This document shows positions 45,282 to 53,920 of a DNA stretch of 61,442 bases, piece after piece. Position 1 is the stretch's first letter. Each line of letters opens with the position of its first letter. Under the pieces are notes generated by a model, which saw only the letters and a list, made by a program, of their open reading frames with translations, was not told where the DNA came from and did not search any database. Origin of the DNA: Arthrobacter sp. ES3-54 (GTDB taxonomy: Bacteria > Actinomycetota > Actinomycetes > Actinomycetales > Micrococcaceae); NCBI RefSeq assembly GCF_029504395.1, contig NZ_JAQFIF010000019.1, forward strand, positions 1-61,442. Reading direction: 5' to 3'. Both the position numbers and the translations under genes were made by a program.

Positions 45282-46321
45282 GCGTCTGGCGGATGCCGTC
45301 CGAAACGGCACCCCAGGACCGCGTCTGGATGGCGTTCCCCACCGGCGGCTACACGCTGGGCGAAACAGAGGCAGAAGCCCACGCCGCCCGCTCAGTCTGG
45401 GCCGCCGTCGCGAACGCCGTCGTGGAGTTCGAACCGGTCACCATGCTGGTGGCGCCGGCGGATGCAGAGACCGCTGCCCGCTACCTCCACCCGGACATCG
45501 AGGTGGTCACCGCGGCCCTGAACGACGCCTGGATGCGGGATATCGGCCCCACGTTCGTCGTGGACGACGGCGGCCGGCTCGGCGCCGTGGACTGGGTGTT
45601 CAACGGCTGGGGCGGCCAGGACTGGGCCGCTTGGGACAAGGACTCGCTCGTCGCAGCTGCCGTCGCGGCACGCTCGGGTGCCAGCCACCTCGTCTCGCCG
45701 CTGGTGAATGAGGGAGGCGGCATCCACGTCGACGGCGAAGGCACGGTCCTCGTCACCGAGACGGTGCAGCTGGATCCGGGCCGGAACCCCGGGCTGAGCA
45801 AGGCCGACGTCGAGGCAGAACTGGCCCGGACCCTGGGCACCAGCCACGTCATCTGGCTTCCGCGCGGGCTGACTCGGGATTCGGAACGGTTCGGCACCCG
45901 CGGCCATGTCGACATCGTCGCGGCCATCCCGTCCCCGGGCACCGTGTTGGTCCATTCCCAGCAGAACCCGGCACACCCCGATTTCGAAGTCAGCCGGGAC
46001 ATCATCAGCCACCTCGCCACCACCCGGGACGCGGCCGGCCGCGAATGGAACATCATCGAGGTCCCCGCCCCGGAAACCCTGAGTGACGAGGAAGGCTTCG
46101 TCGATTACAGCTACATCAACCACCTGGTGGTCAACGGCGGCGTCATCGCCTGCACGTTCGGCGACCCGATAGACGAAAAAGCCTTGCGCATCCTCGGCGA
46201 CGCCTACCCCGGCCGCAAAGTGGTGGGCATCGACGCCCGCGAGCTCTTCGCCCGCGGCGGCGGCATCCACTGCATCACCCAACAGCAACCGTCCGCCTCC
46301 CAGAACAAAGGTCAGCCATGA
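45278..46321 (+). CDS. aguA: Agmatine deiminase
   Basis: 347 residues, PAD-family enzyme converting agmatine to N-carbamoylputrescine and ammonia. Motifs: DAWMRDIGPTFVV, VNEGGGIHVDGEGTV, RGHVDIVAA, and the catalytic Cys at about 332 in GGGIHCITQQQP. It overlaps aguB and the permease gene by 4 bases each. Confidence 0.95.
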   Translation: MSVWRMPSETAPQDRVWMAFPTGGYTLGETEAEAHAARSVWAAVANAVVEFEPVTMLVAPADAETAARYLHPDIEVVTAALNDAWMRDIGPTFVVDDGGRLGAVDWVFNGWGGQDWAAWDKDSLVAAAVAARSGASHLVSPLVNEGGGIHVDGEGTVLVTETVQLDPGRNPGLSKADVEAELARTLGTSHVIWLPRGLTRDSERFGTRGHVDIVAAIPSPGTVLVHSQQNPAHPDFEVSRDIISHLATTRDAAGREWNIIEVPAPETLSDEEGFVDYSYINHLVVNGGVIACTFGDPIDEKALRILGDAYPGRKVVGIDARELFARGGGIHCITQQQPSASQNKGQP

Positions 46322-47886
46322 GTCAAACTATCGGCCGTGAAGACGGCACCACCACACACGACGTCGTCGATCCGGCCGGTTCCAAACACGGCATCACGGG
46401 CAAGGGGCTCAAGGGCGGCCAGCTGGGCCTGCTCGCCGTCGTGGTCCTGGGCATCTCCTCCGTGGCGCCCGCCTACAGCCTCACCAGTTCGCTGGGACCG
46501 GCCGTCGGCGCCGTGGGCGTGCAGTTGCCGGCGATCTTCATCGTCGCGTTCATCCCCATGATCCTGGTGGCGTTCGCCTACCGCGAGCTCAACGCCGATT
46601 CCCCGGACAGCGGCACCACCTTCACGTGGGCCACCAAGGCGTTCGGCCCGTTTGTCGGCTGGATGGGCGGTTGGGGGCTGCTGGCCGCCAACATCATCGT
46701 CCTGTCCAATCTCGCCGGCGTCGCGGTGGACTTCTTTTATCTGTTCCTGGCCCAGGTGTTCAACAACCCCGAACTCGCGGACCTGACTTCGAACACGGCC
46801 GTGAACATTGTTACCTGCCTGGTGTTCGTGGCACTCGCCGTCTGGGTCAGCTACCGCGGCCTGCACGCCACCAAGCTCGTGCAGTACAGCATGGTCGGAT
46901 TCCAGGTGCTGGTCCTGGCCGTCTTCATCATCATGGCGCTCGGCCATGCAGCCTCCGGTGATGCGGGCACATCGCTCGCGTTCAGCTGGGACTGGTTCAA
47001 CCCGGCGAAGATCGAGAGCTTCGAGCAGTTCACCGCCGGCATGTCACTGGCCGTCTTCGTCTACTGGGGCTGGGACGTCTGCCTCACCGTGAACGAGGAA
47101 ACCAAGGGCGGCCGGGGCACCGCCGGGCGGGCGGGAACCACGACGGCGGTCGCCGTCCTGGCGCTCTACCTCGCCGTGATCGTGGCTACCATGATGGTGG
47201 CCGGCACCGGAGCCGACGGCATCGGCCTGAACAACCCGGACAACCAGGCGAACATCTTTGCAGCACTGGCCTCCCCCGTCATGGGTCCGCTGGCCATCCT
47301 GATGTCCCTGGCCGTGCTCTCCGGCACCGCGTCCTCCCTGCAGTCCACCATGGCCTCCCCCGCCCGCAGCCTGCTGGCGATGGGGCACTACGGGGCGCTG
47401 CCGCCGCGCTTCGCATCCGTCAGCAAGCGCTTCGGGTCCCCTGGCTACGCCACGGTGATCGCCGGCCTGCTGTCCGGCGGCTTCTACGCCGTCATGAAGG
47501 TGGTCAGCGAAAACGTCCTCAACGACACCATCATGGCCCTGGGCCTGATGATCTGCTTCTACTACGCCCTCACGGCGTTCGCCTGCACGTGGTACTTCCG
47601 GCACAGCCTGTTCGTAAGCGTCCGCAACTTCTTCATGCGGCTGCTGTTCCCGGTCCTGGGCGGCCTGGTCCTCACCGTGGTCTTCTTCCAGACCGCCGTG
47701 GACAGCTGGGCACCGGAGTTCGGCAGCGGCTCCGAGGTCTTGGGGGTTGGCCTGGTGTTCATCCTGGGCATCGGCATCCTCGCCCTCGGCGTCGTGGTCA
47801 TGCTCGTGACCGCAAAGCTGCATCCGGGCTTCTTCCGGGGCGAGACCATCCGGAAGGACACCCCGGCGCTGGTGGTTCCGGAGTAG
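46318..47886 (+). CDS. APC family permease, probable agmatine or putrescine importer
   Basis: 522 residues with about 12 hydrophobic segments. N-terminal GLKGGQLGLLAVVVLGISSV with PAYSLTSSLG is the APC opening; FAYRELNADSPDSGTTFTWA and WGWDVCLTVNEETKGG are further family marks. It is translationally coupled to aguA, so agmatine or a related polyamine is the likely substrate. This is inferred from context. Confidence 0.88.
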   Translation: MSQTIGREDGTTTHDVVDPAGSKHGITGKGLKGGQLGLLAVVVLGISSVAPAYSLTSSLGPAVGAVGVQLPAIFIVAFIPMILVAFAYRELNADSPDSGTTFTWATKAFGPFVGWMGGWGLLAANIIVLSNLAGVAVDFFYLFLAQVFNNPELADLTSNTAVNIVTCLVFVALAVWVSYRGLHATKLVQYSMVGFQVLVLAVFIIMALGHAASGDAGTSLAFSWDWFNPAKIESFEQFTAGMSLAVFVYWGWDVCLTVNEETKGGRGTAGRAGTTTAVAVLALYLAVIVATMMVAGTGADGIGLNNPDNQANIFAALASPVMGPLAILMSLAVLSGTASSLQSTMASPARSLLAMGHYGALPPRFASVSKRFGSPGYATVIAGLLSGGFYAVMKVVSENVLNDTIMALGLMICFYYALTAFACTWYFRHSLFVSVRNFFMRLLFPVLGGLVLTVVFFQTAVDSWAPEFGSGSEVLGVGLVFILGIGILALGVVVMLVTAKLHPGFFRGETIRKDTPALVVPE

Positions 47887-47899
47887 CCTCGCAGTAAGG

Positions 47900-47938
47900 A
47901 CCCGCCGGCCCGGGTGAGCTCGGAGCCGGCGGGTTTTT
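47900..47938 (+). terminator. Rho-independent terminator of the aguB-aguA-permease operon
   Basis: ACCCGCCGGC pairs with GCCGGCGGGT, followed by a T run (5 T), 14 bases after the permease stop. Confidence 0.92.
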
Positions 47939-48070
47939 GCGTGCGTCCGTCGCCCGCAAAGCTGCCATTGCATGTTGAGGAACACCTCCCCGTGCTAGAT
48001 TCACGCTGTCTGCATTTCTGCGGGCTCTAGCGCAGCCTGTTCCGGGCGCGGCAATTTGGGGGAAATTTTT

Positions 48071-49450
48071 ATGCTGCTATTCGACCGTGTCCGGCCTCTA
48101 TCAATTCCGTTGTTCCTGGTTGTGGTCATGATGCTTTGCCTGGCACCGCTTGCCCCGGCATCCGCAGCGCCGGATATGACGACGGCGGTACGTGTAGCGT
48201 CCGCCGCGCCGTTGAAGACGCCCCCTGTGCCGACGGTCACGGGCAAAACAAAGGTCGGCTACACCCTGACCGCGGTCCCGGGCATCTGGGGTCCGTCACC
48301 CGTCACCCTGAAGTATCAGTGGAAGGCCAACGGTGTCGTCGTCATCGGCGCGACCGCCGCCACCTACAAACTGGCCGCGGCGCAGGCCGGCAAGGCCCTC
48401 ACCGTCACCGTCACCGGAACGAAGGCCGGCTACACCACCGCCTCGAAGACTTCGACCCCCACCGCAGCCATCGCCGCCGGCTCGCTCGGGCCGGCCCCTG
48501 TGCCGACGATCACCGGCATGACAAAGGTCGGCTACACCCTGACCGCGGTCCCGGGCATCTGGGGTCCGGCACCGGTCACCCTGAAGTATCAGTGGAAGGC
48601 CAACGGTGTCGTCGTCATGGACGCGACCGCCGCCACCTACAAACCCGCCGCAGCCCAGACCGGCAAGGCCCTCACCGTTACCGTCACCGGAACGAAGGCC
48701 GGCTACACCACCGCCGCGAGGACTTCGGCCGGCACAGCAGCAGTCACGCCCGCGGGACCCGGCGTCGACGTGTCCTGGCCGCAGTGTGGCAAACCCCTGC
48801 CCAAGGGTCAGAGCTTCGCGATCATCGGTGTGAACAACGGTCTGGCGAACAACACCAACTCGTGCCTGGCCACCCAGCTGTCCTGGGCCGCCACGTCCAC
48901 CGGCGGGACCGGCCAGCCCCTCGTGGCCCTGTACGTAAACACCGGAAACCCGGGGACCGCCGGCTCCTGGTGGCCCATCAGCAACACCTATGCCGGGAAG
49001 ACCGTGGCCAACCCGTACGGCCAGTGCACCAAGGGGTCGGTCGGCTCGGCGTGCTCTTATATGTACGGATACGCCAAGGCCTACGACGACGCCAACATCC
49101 GCGGGGTCAAGAACCCGGCCTCCTACACCTGGTGGCTGGACGTCGAGACCGAAAACTCCTGGTCAACGAACAAGGCCGCTAACAGAGCCGATCTGGAGGG
49201 CATGGCCACCTACTTTGCCAGCATCGGCGCCAAAACAGGGCTCTACTCAACCGGCTACCAATGGGCACAGATCGTCGGCGCGGTGCCCTCGACAAGCAGC
49301 CTTTACGCCCAACGAAGCTGGCTCGCCGGCGGGAGCTCCCTCCAAAACGCCAGCAGCATGTGTTCGGCCGCGCCGCTGACAGGCGGCGGGAAAGTCACCA
49401 TGGCCCAGTACATCTCGGGCGGCTTCGACTACAACAAGTCCTGCATCTGA
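48071..49450 (+). CDS. Secreted protein with two 91-residue repeats and a GH25-like C-terminal domain
   Basis: 459 residues. A signal peptide ends near LAPASAAPD. Two nearly identical units follow, each with KVGYTLTAVPGIWGP, LKYQWKANGVVV and GKALTVTVTGTKAGYTTA, an Ig-like wall repeat common in Arthrobacter. From GVDVSWPQCGKPLPKGQSFA to TMAQYISGGFDYNKSCI is a glycoside-hydrolase-25-like barrel with WWLDVETENSW. It may be a muramidase-type or catalytically weak wall-binding protein. GGGGGAA precedes the ATG at 48071; a TTG at 48056 is less likely. Confidence 0.8.
   Translation: MLLFDRVRPLSIPLFLVVVMMLCLAPLAPASAAPDMTTAVRVASAAPLKTPPVPTVTGKTKVGYTLTAVPGIWGPSPVTLKYQWKANGVVVIGATAATYKLAAAQAGKALTVTVTGTKAGYTTASKTSTPTAAIAAGSLGPAPVPTITGMTKVGYTLTAVPGIWGPAPVTLKYQWKANGVVVMDATAATYKPAAAQTGKALTVTVTGTKAGYTTAARTSAGTAAVTPAGPGVDVSWPQCGKPLPKGQSFAIIGVNNGLANNTNSCLATQLSWAATSTGGTGQPLVALYVNTGNPGTAGSWWPISNTYAGKTVANPYGQCTKGSVGSACSYMYGYAKAYDDANIRGVKNPASYTWWLDVETENSWSTNKAANRADLEGMATYFASIGAKTGLYSTGYQWAQIVGAVPSTSSLYAQRSWLAGGSSLQNASSMCSAAPLTGGGKVTMAQYISGGFDYNKSCI
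48251..48735. repeat. Two copies of a 273-base repeat inside the secreted protein gene
   Basis: Units begin at about 48251 and 48524 (AAGGTCGGCTACACCCTGAC). They are nearly identical at DNA level, which indicates recent duplication or gene conversion. Confidence 0.92.
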
Positions 49451-49490
49451 GTTCCAGACGCCGGCCCGCCGCGCCCCATGTCCGGGCATG

Positions 49491-49528
49491 AAAAACCCCT
49501 CCTCCCGGCAAAATCACCGGGACGGAGG
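49491..49528 (-). terminator. Terminator of the minus-strand APC permease gene
   Basis: On the minus strand CCTCC-G-TCCCGG pairs with CCGGGAGGAGG around an 8-base loop, followed by a GGTTTTT tail, 12 bases after the permease stop. Confidence 0.8.
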
Positions 49529-49539
49529 CCGGGCGGCGC

Positions 49540-51039
49540 TCACGGTCCGACGTTCAGCAGTTCCGGCTCTGACTCTCTCTCCGTCTCCGTCGCCAGGTGG
49601 GCGCCATTGCGTCGACGCAGATGCCTCTCCACCGCAAAACCCGCCAGGCCAAGGATCACGAAAACTACAATCACTGCGTAGTTCTGGTACCAGGGCGCTT
49701 CTGGCTGCCGAGGCCAAGCGATATTGACGATCTCAAAACCCAACCACAGCAGCGCGGCCACGTTCACTACTGGGCCAAGAACTCCCAGGCTGAAGGGTCC
49801 GGCCTTCCACGCTCCTTTCAGCCGAACTACCAGGGCGGCCAGCACTGGAAAGATGAATGCCACGTAGAAGCCGGCCGTCGCAAACGCAATGAGGGCGCCA
49901 TAAACCTGTGATGCCGACAGGGCAAGAACAATCATTGAAGCGACCGCAGAGACTAAGAGTGCGTTGATGGGCAGCCGGTCTGTCTTGCTGAGGCGCCTCA
50001 GAAACTTGGCCGCAGGTAGGGCATCCAGCCTGGCGAATGCGAAAATCGACCGAGATACAGCTGCCTGGAGCGCCACTGTCCCTGCGATGAATCCCAGGAC
50101 GATGGTCACCAGGAGCGGTTTAGTGATTCCCTCGCCAAGATTGGCAGTGAGGGTTGTCGTAATCGGGTCCGGGTCTGCCCCCGACATGGCGGCACCAATA
50201 TCAGGGATTGCGAGGAGCAGGGCCAGGCACGAAAACGTGATGACAGATGCCACCGTGACCAGGGACGTCAGTACTGCCCGCGGCACCTTGCGTTCGGGAG
50301 ATCGAACTTCCTCGGCTATTGCGCCCGCACTTTCAAATCCCACAAACGACCATCCGATAATTGCCACTGCGGCAAGGAAAGGCCCAAAGACATAGGCGGT
50401 GGTGTCCGGTGCGGTTCCGAAAGACTCCAGGATGGTGCTGAGGGAATTTCGGCGATGGAAGATGATGAGTACCAACCCGACTCCGAGGCTCGCGATGACC
50501 TCGCACACGATACTCACAGTCACCAGCAGACTCAGCCATTTCCGTCCGGCGGAGTTGGCTATGGTGCTCACCAATAGGATGACGGCGCCCAGCACGATCT
50601 TCGTTGTCGTGTCAGGCTGTTCGATGCCGAGCAATGAGGCCAGAAATGTGCCTCCACCGAAGGCCACAGCGGCAACTGTGATGATGAGGGTCCAGATGTA
50701 GGTCCATCCTGCGTACCAGCTGTAGGTGTGCCCGAGAAGGGACCTGGACCAAAGGCAGACCCCGCCGGCAACAGGCCAACGTGAAGCGAGCTCGGCAAGT
50801 ACGGCCGCCACCAGGGCCTGGCCCAAGAGGACGACCAACAGACCCCACCAGAAGGCCGGCCCTGCGGCCATCAGGGCCAAGCCAAATACTCCGTACAAGC
50901 CGATAATTGGGGACATGAAGGCAAACGCCAACGAGAAGGAGGACCAGAACCCCATCTCCCGTTTGAGTTGGAGGGATTCAGGATCAGGCGTCTGTGCTGG
51001 ACCAGGTACGTCCGACAACAGCTGGGACGGGGAGTTCAT
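49540..51039 (-). CDS. APC family amino acid/amine permease
   Basis: 499 residues with about 12 hydrophobic segments. Starts LQLKREMGFWSSFSLAFAFM with PIIGLYGVFGLA, then ELASRWPVAGGVCLWSRSLL and GFESAGAIAEEVRSPERKVP, which is the GABA/amino-acid permease style within APC. It is the last gene on the minus strand of the catabolic island; a 154 bp gap with two hairpins separates it from the deacetylase-type gene. Substrate unknown, possibly GABA or a polyamine product. Confidence 0.88.
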   Translation of the reverse strand: MNSPSQLLSDVPGPAQTPDPESLQLKREMGFWSSFSLAFAFMSPIIGLYGVFGLALMAAGPAFWWGLLVVLLGQALVAAVLAELASRWPVAGGVCLWSRSLLGHTYSWYAGWTYIWTLIITVAAVAFGGGTFLASLLGIEQPDTTTKIVLGAVILLVSTIANSAGRKWLSLLVTVSIVCEVIASLGVGLVLIIFHRRNSLSTILESFGTAPDTTAYVFGPFLAAVAIIGWSFVGFESAGAIAEEVRSPERKVPRAVLTSLVTVASVITFSCLALLLAIPDIGAAMSGADPDPITTTLTANLGEGITKPLLVTIVLGFIAGTVALQAAVSRSIFAFARLDALPAAKFLRRLSKTDRLPINALLVSAVASMIVLALSASQVYGALIAFATAGFYVAFIFPVLAALVVRLKGAWKAGPFSLGVLGPVVNVAALLWLGFEIVNIAWPRQPEAPWYQNYAVIVVFVILGLAGFAVERHLRRRNGAHLATETERESEPELLNVGP

Positions 51040-51114
51040 TGCTATGAGCCTTCTTTCGCTGGGACGGTCTTAGGGTGGAAGCTTCACAACGCGCGGCGGG
51101 CGTGGCTGATGCGC

Positions 51115-51179
51115 GGCCAAGGGCTTCGCCCTTGGCCTGTTGTGTTTTGGGATCATCAATGTTCGCCGTGTCTCACGGC
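51115..51179. other. Two hairpins upstream of the APC permease gene
   Basis: GGCCAAGGGC-TTC-GCCCTTGGCC (51115-51137) and GCCGTG-TCT-CACGGC (51165-51179) are perfect short-loop stems. They lie between the deacetylase-type gene stop and the permease start. There is no T run on the minus strand, so their role (attenuation, processing, weak termination) is open. Confidence 0.6.
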
Positions 51180-51193
51180 TCACTAGTCCGGAT

Positions 51194-52072
51194 TCAGTAG
51201 TCCGGGTAGAGCTCCGCGGACGCTGTAACTGGATTGAGTGGCTCGGCACTCAATCCAGGGTCACCGAGTGCCGCTTCCGCGAGCGCTTCGCACGTCGAGA
51301 AGCGGACGTCGCCTCGTTCCAGCGCAGTTTCGATAACGGTCCGCAGCGCCTCCAGCCGTCCTGCCCGCCCAGTGAGGAACGGGTGGCAGGTGAGCATGAA
51401 AAGAGCACCATGACGTCGCATTGCGTCGATCTCGTGAATCCACATGTCCGCCACGACAAGTGGCGACTGGATGATTTCACCGATCTTGGGTTCCGGAAGG
51501 AAGGCATACTGCTCCCAGTCATCCAGACTCCAATGTGGGGGGAGCTCCGCAACTGTGCCTGCGGGGGTTTCAATGAGATACGGGACGTCCGCATCCATCA
51601 GGCTGGAATCGTATTTCAACCCGTATTCAGCCACCAACGAGGGTGTCTGCCACGAGGGCTCCCACAGCGCGGCGCGGTGCCCCTTTGGAGAAATGCCGAA
51701 GCGCCCGAGTGCAGCCAGCGCCAGATCGAAGTCGGCGCGTTCGTCGTCGAAACTCATGTTCACCGCGGTGCGGTGAGTGTGTGAGTGGTGCGCGATCTCA
51801 TGACCCGATTCCAGGACCTGTTCAACCATGCGGGGATATCGCTCCGCGGTTACGCCTGGAATGAAGAATGTCGCCGGCTGCTCCACGTCCTTCAACATCT
51901 GGAGAATCCGGGGAACACCCACCTTGGGTCCGAACGCCTGGTGAGTCATCGCCATCGCATTGTCGGCATAGCGCCGGCCGGCGGCCAGGACGGGGGACTC
52001 GGCGTCGACGTCGAAGGTCAACGCGGCAACGCAGGCCGCCCCCTGCCTCCAGCCGCTTTTATCGAATGTCAT
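51194..52072 (-). CDS. Polysaccharide deacetylase family hydrolase (PuuE/PgdA-like)
   Basis: 292 residues, NodB-type fold. Metal-binding Asp pair in ALTFDVDAES; His pair in GHEIAHHSHTHRTA. FFIPGVTAERYPRMVEQVLE is the NodB motif around these, and the opening GVPRILQMLKDVEQPATFFI is typical of cytosolic members such as allantoinase PuuE and HpPgdA. No signal peptide, so a small-molecule amide hydrolase is more likely than a wall enzyme. It lies 29 bases after the epimerase gene, in one operon. Confidence 0.85.
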   Translation of the reverse strand: MTFDKSGWRQGAACVAALTFDVDAESPVLAAGRRYADNAMAMTHQAFGPKVGVPRILQMLKDVEQPATFFIPGVTAERYPRMVEQVLESGHEIAHHSHTHRTAVNMSFDDERADFDLALAALGRFGISPKGHRAALWEPSWQTPSLVAEYGLKYDSSLMDADVPYLIETPAGTVAELPPHWSLDDWEQYAFLPEPKIGEIIQSPLVVADMWIHEIDAMRRHGALFMLTCHPFLTGRAGRLEALRTVIETALERGDVRFSTCEALAEAALGDPGLSAEPLNPVTASAELYPDY

Positions 52073-52101
52073 GTTCGTCCCTATGGGTCAGAAGAAATGG
52101 G

Positions 52102-53025
52102 TCAGAAGTCATGGGTGGAGAGCCAGTCGGCGTAATCGCCGAGGGCCCGCTGCAGCGGCCAGGCCGATTCGTAGCCGAGATCCGCGGCTGCGGAAGCGAT
52201 GCTGAAGTGGCCCTGCAAGTCCAGGGTTGGATCCGTCCCGGGCCCGATCTCCACAGTGGCGTCCGGGAATGCGATCCGAACTTCTTTGACTACGTCGCTG
52301 AGTGTCCAGTACTCGCTGCCGGAGATGTTGTACGCCAGGGGCCTGGCCGAGGCCGTTTCTGGTGCCTGGACTGCCGCCAGGATGGCAAGAGCGACGTCGC
52401 GGACGTATACAAGGTTGTAGCGGTGGTCGGCTCCGTGGTCCTGTGAGAATGAACCGTCGCGGACTACGCCGCGCATAATATCCCGCATGACTTCATCCAT
52501 GCGGTTTCCGGGTCCGTAAACCTGGCCGATGCGCAGGGAGATGACGTCGATTCCATACCTCTCGCCATAGACCTGTCCGAGCCATTCCCCGGTAACCTTC
52601 GTCACGGCGTAAGGCGTCGTCGGATTTACTGGCTCCGATTCGAGAACTACCGGTGCTGAGGTCTTTCCGTACACGCACTCGGAAGAGAAGTTGATGATCC
52701 GTTTGACGCCGTGGAGTCGTGCCGCCTCGAAAACCGCCACCGTTCCCTCGACGTTGGCAGCAAACGTAGCCAGGGGAAAGCTCAGGGAATAGGTCGGGTG
52801 GGATATGGCTGCGGTATGGACGATGGTGTCGACGTCGTGCTCCTTGAATACCTCGAGGAGACGAGGGATATCAAACAGTTCGCCCTGGACGGAAACTACA
52901 TCGGGGCGTGGCGCCTCGATGAAGTCCCGGTTGTAGCTGACCGTTTGATGGCCGGCGTCGGCGAGTTGGTTGACTATGTGGCGTCCGGTGAATCCGGCAC
53001 CACCTGTGACCAGAACAGAGCTCAT
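52102..53025 (-). CDS. NAD-dependent epimerase/dehydratase
   Basis: 307 residues, extended SDR. The NAD motif VLVTGGAGFTGRHIV is at the N-terminus; catalytic FSSECVYG and PYAVTKVTGEW give Ser and YxxxK. GPGNRMDEVMRDIMRGVVRD follows. ATG at 53025 has GAAAGG before it; the longer open frame has none. Substrate unknown; sugar or sugar-acid type by family. Confidence 0.87.
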   Translation of the reverse strand: MSSVLVTGGAGFTGRHIVNQLADAGHQTVSYNRDFIEAPRPDVVSVQGELFDIPRLLEVFKEHDVDTIVHTAAISHPTYSLSFPLATFAANVEGTVAVFEAARLHGVKRIINFSSECVYGKTSAPVVLESEPVNPTTPYAVTKVTGEWLGQVYGERYGIDVISLRIGQVYGPGNRMDEVMRDIMRGVVRDGSFSQDHGADHRYNLVYVRDVALAILAAVQAPETASARPLAYNISGSEYWTLSDVVKEVRIAFPDATVEIGPGTDPTLDLQGHFSIASAAADLGYESAWPLQRALGDYADWLSTHDF

Positions 53026-53063
53026 GTGATATTGCCTTTCAGTAGGTGCGTTGGATGTGGGAT

Positions 53064-53822
53064 TCAATGCCCAAGCGGGAACGTCGTGGTTCGACCACCG
53101 TCGACAACAAGGTTTGTTCCCGTGACATATGAGGATTCAGGACCCAGTAGCCACAGCGCAGCGGCTGCAATCTCCTCAGGCAGGGCGAATCGGCCAAGTG
53201 GTACGGACGCTTCGTCTCTGGCGCGTTCTTCTTCGTTCGCGAACTCGGCCGTAAGCATCGGGGTATCTGTCGTGCCCGGCGACAGTGCGTTGACCCGGAC
53301 GCCGGCCGGTGCGAGTTCGGCGGCCAAAGACCGCATCATCGAAAGGACGCCGCCCTTGGTCGCGGTGTATGCCGTGTAGCCTGCCTGGCCGACAAGGGAT
53401 AGCTCGCTGGCAGTGCAGACGAGCGATCCACCGCCGTTGCATGTGAGTGTTCGCGCCGCTGCCCGGGCGAAGTGGAAAGTGCCGGTCAAGTTCACCCGGA
53501 TCAGTCTCTGCCACAGCTCGTCGGACGTTTCGGCGATGGGCGCAACACTGGAGACTCCTGCGGCGTTGAAGGCCCCGCTCAGTGGTCCGAGTTCTGCCTC
53601 GGCCTGGGCGAAGGCGCTATCGACCTGCAGGGACTCAGATACGTCGGCTTCGATGAAGATCACAGCACCCGACAGTTGGCGTTTTGCGTCATCCAGCAGA
53701 CGGTCCGGGAGACCGACTGCCGCAACCTTTGCCCCTTGCGCCAGAAGGGCCCGAGAGGTCGCGAGACCTATGCCGGAACTGGCTCCGGTGACAAGGTAGG
53801 TCTTGTCCTGAAAATGGCTCAT
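53064..53822 (-). CDS. Short-chain dehydrogenase/reductase
   Basis: 252 residues, classical SDR. Cofactor motif TGASSGIG (about 12-19), NAAG at 87-90, catalytic Ser139, Tyr152 and Lys156 (YTATK). SPGTTDTPM follows. GGGAAGAGAAG precedes the ATG at 53822. It is in one operon with the epimerase gene (38 bases apart). The specific alcohol substrate is not evident. Confidence 0.9.
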   Translation of the reverse strand: MSHFQDKTYLVTGASSGIGLATSRALLAQGAKVAAVGLPDRLLDDAKRQLSGAVIFIEADVSESLQVDSAFAQAEAELGPLSGAFNAAGVSSVAPIAETSDELWQRLIRVNLTGTFHFARAAARTLTCNGGGSLVCTASELSLVGQAGYTAYTATKGGVLSMMRSLAAELAPAGVRVNALSPGTTDTPMLTAEFANEEERARDEASVPLGRFALPEEIAAAALWLLGPESSYVTGTNLVVDGGRTTTFPLGH

Positions 53823-53920
53823 GTCTTCTCTTCCCCATTGGTTGTGGCAGGGCGGGCAGTATGCCCCGGTCACGATTTGGGGGCATACGCCGGAATTGCC
53901 GATTTGACCTAGATGGCTGA

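Noticed and set aside
47044..47985. 313-codon minus-strand frame opposite the agmatine-operon permease
   Set aside because: His/Gly/Asp-rich antisense shadow that also spans the operon terminator.
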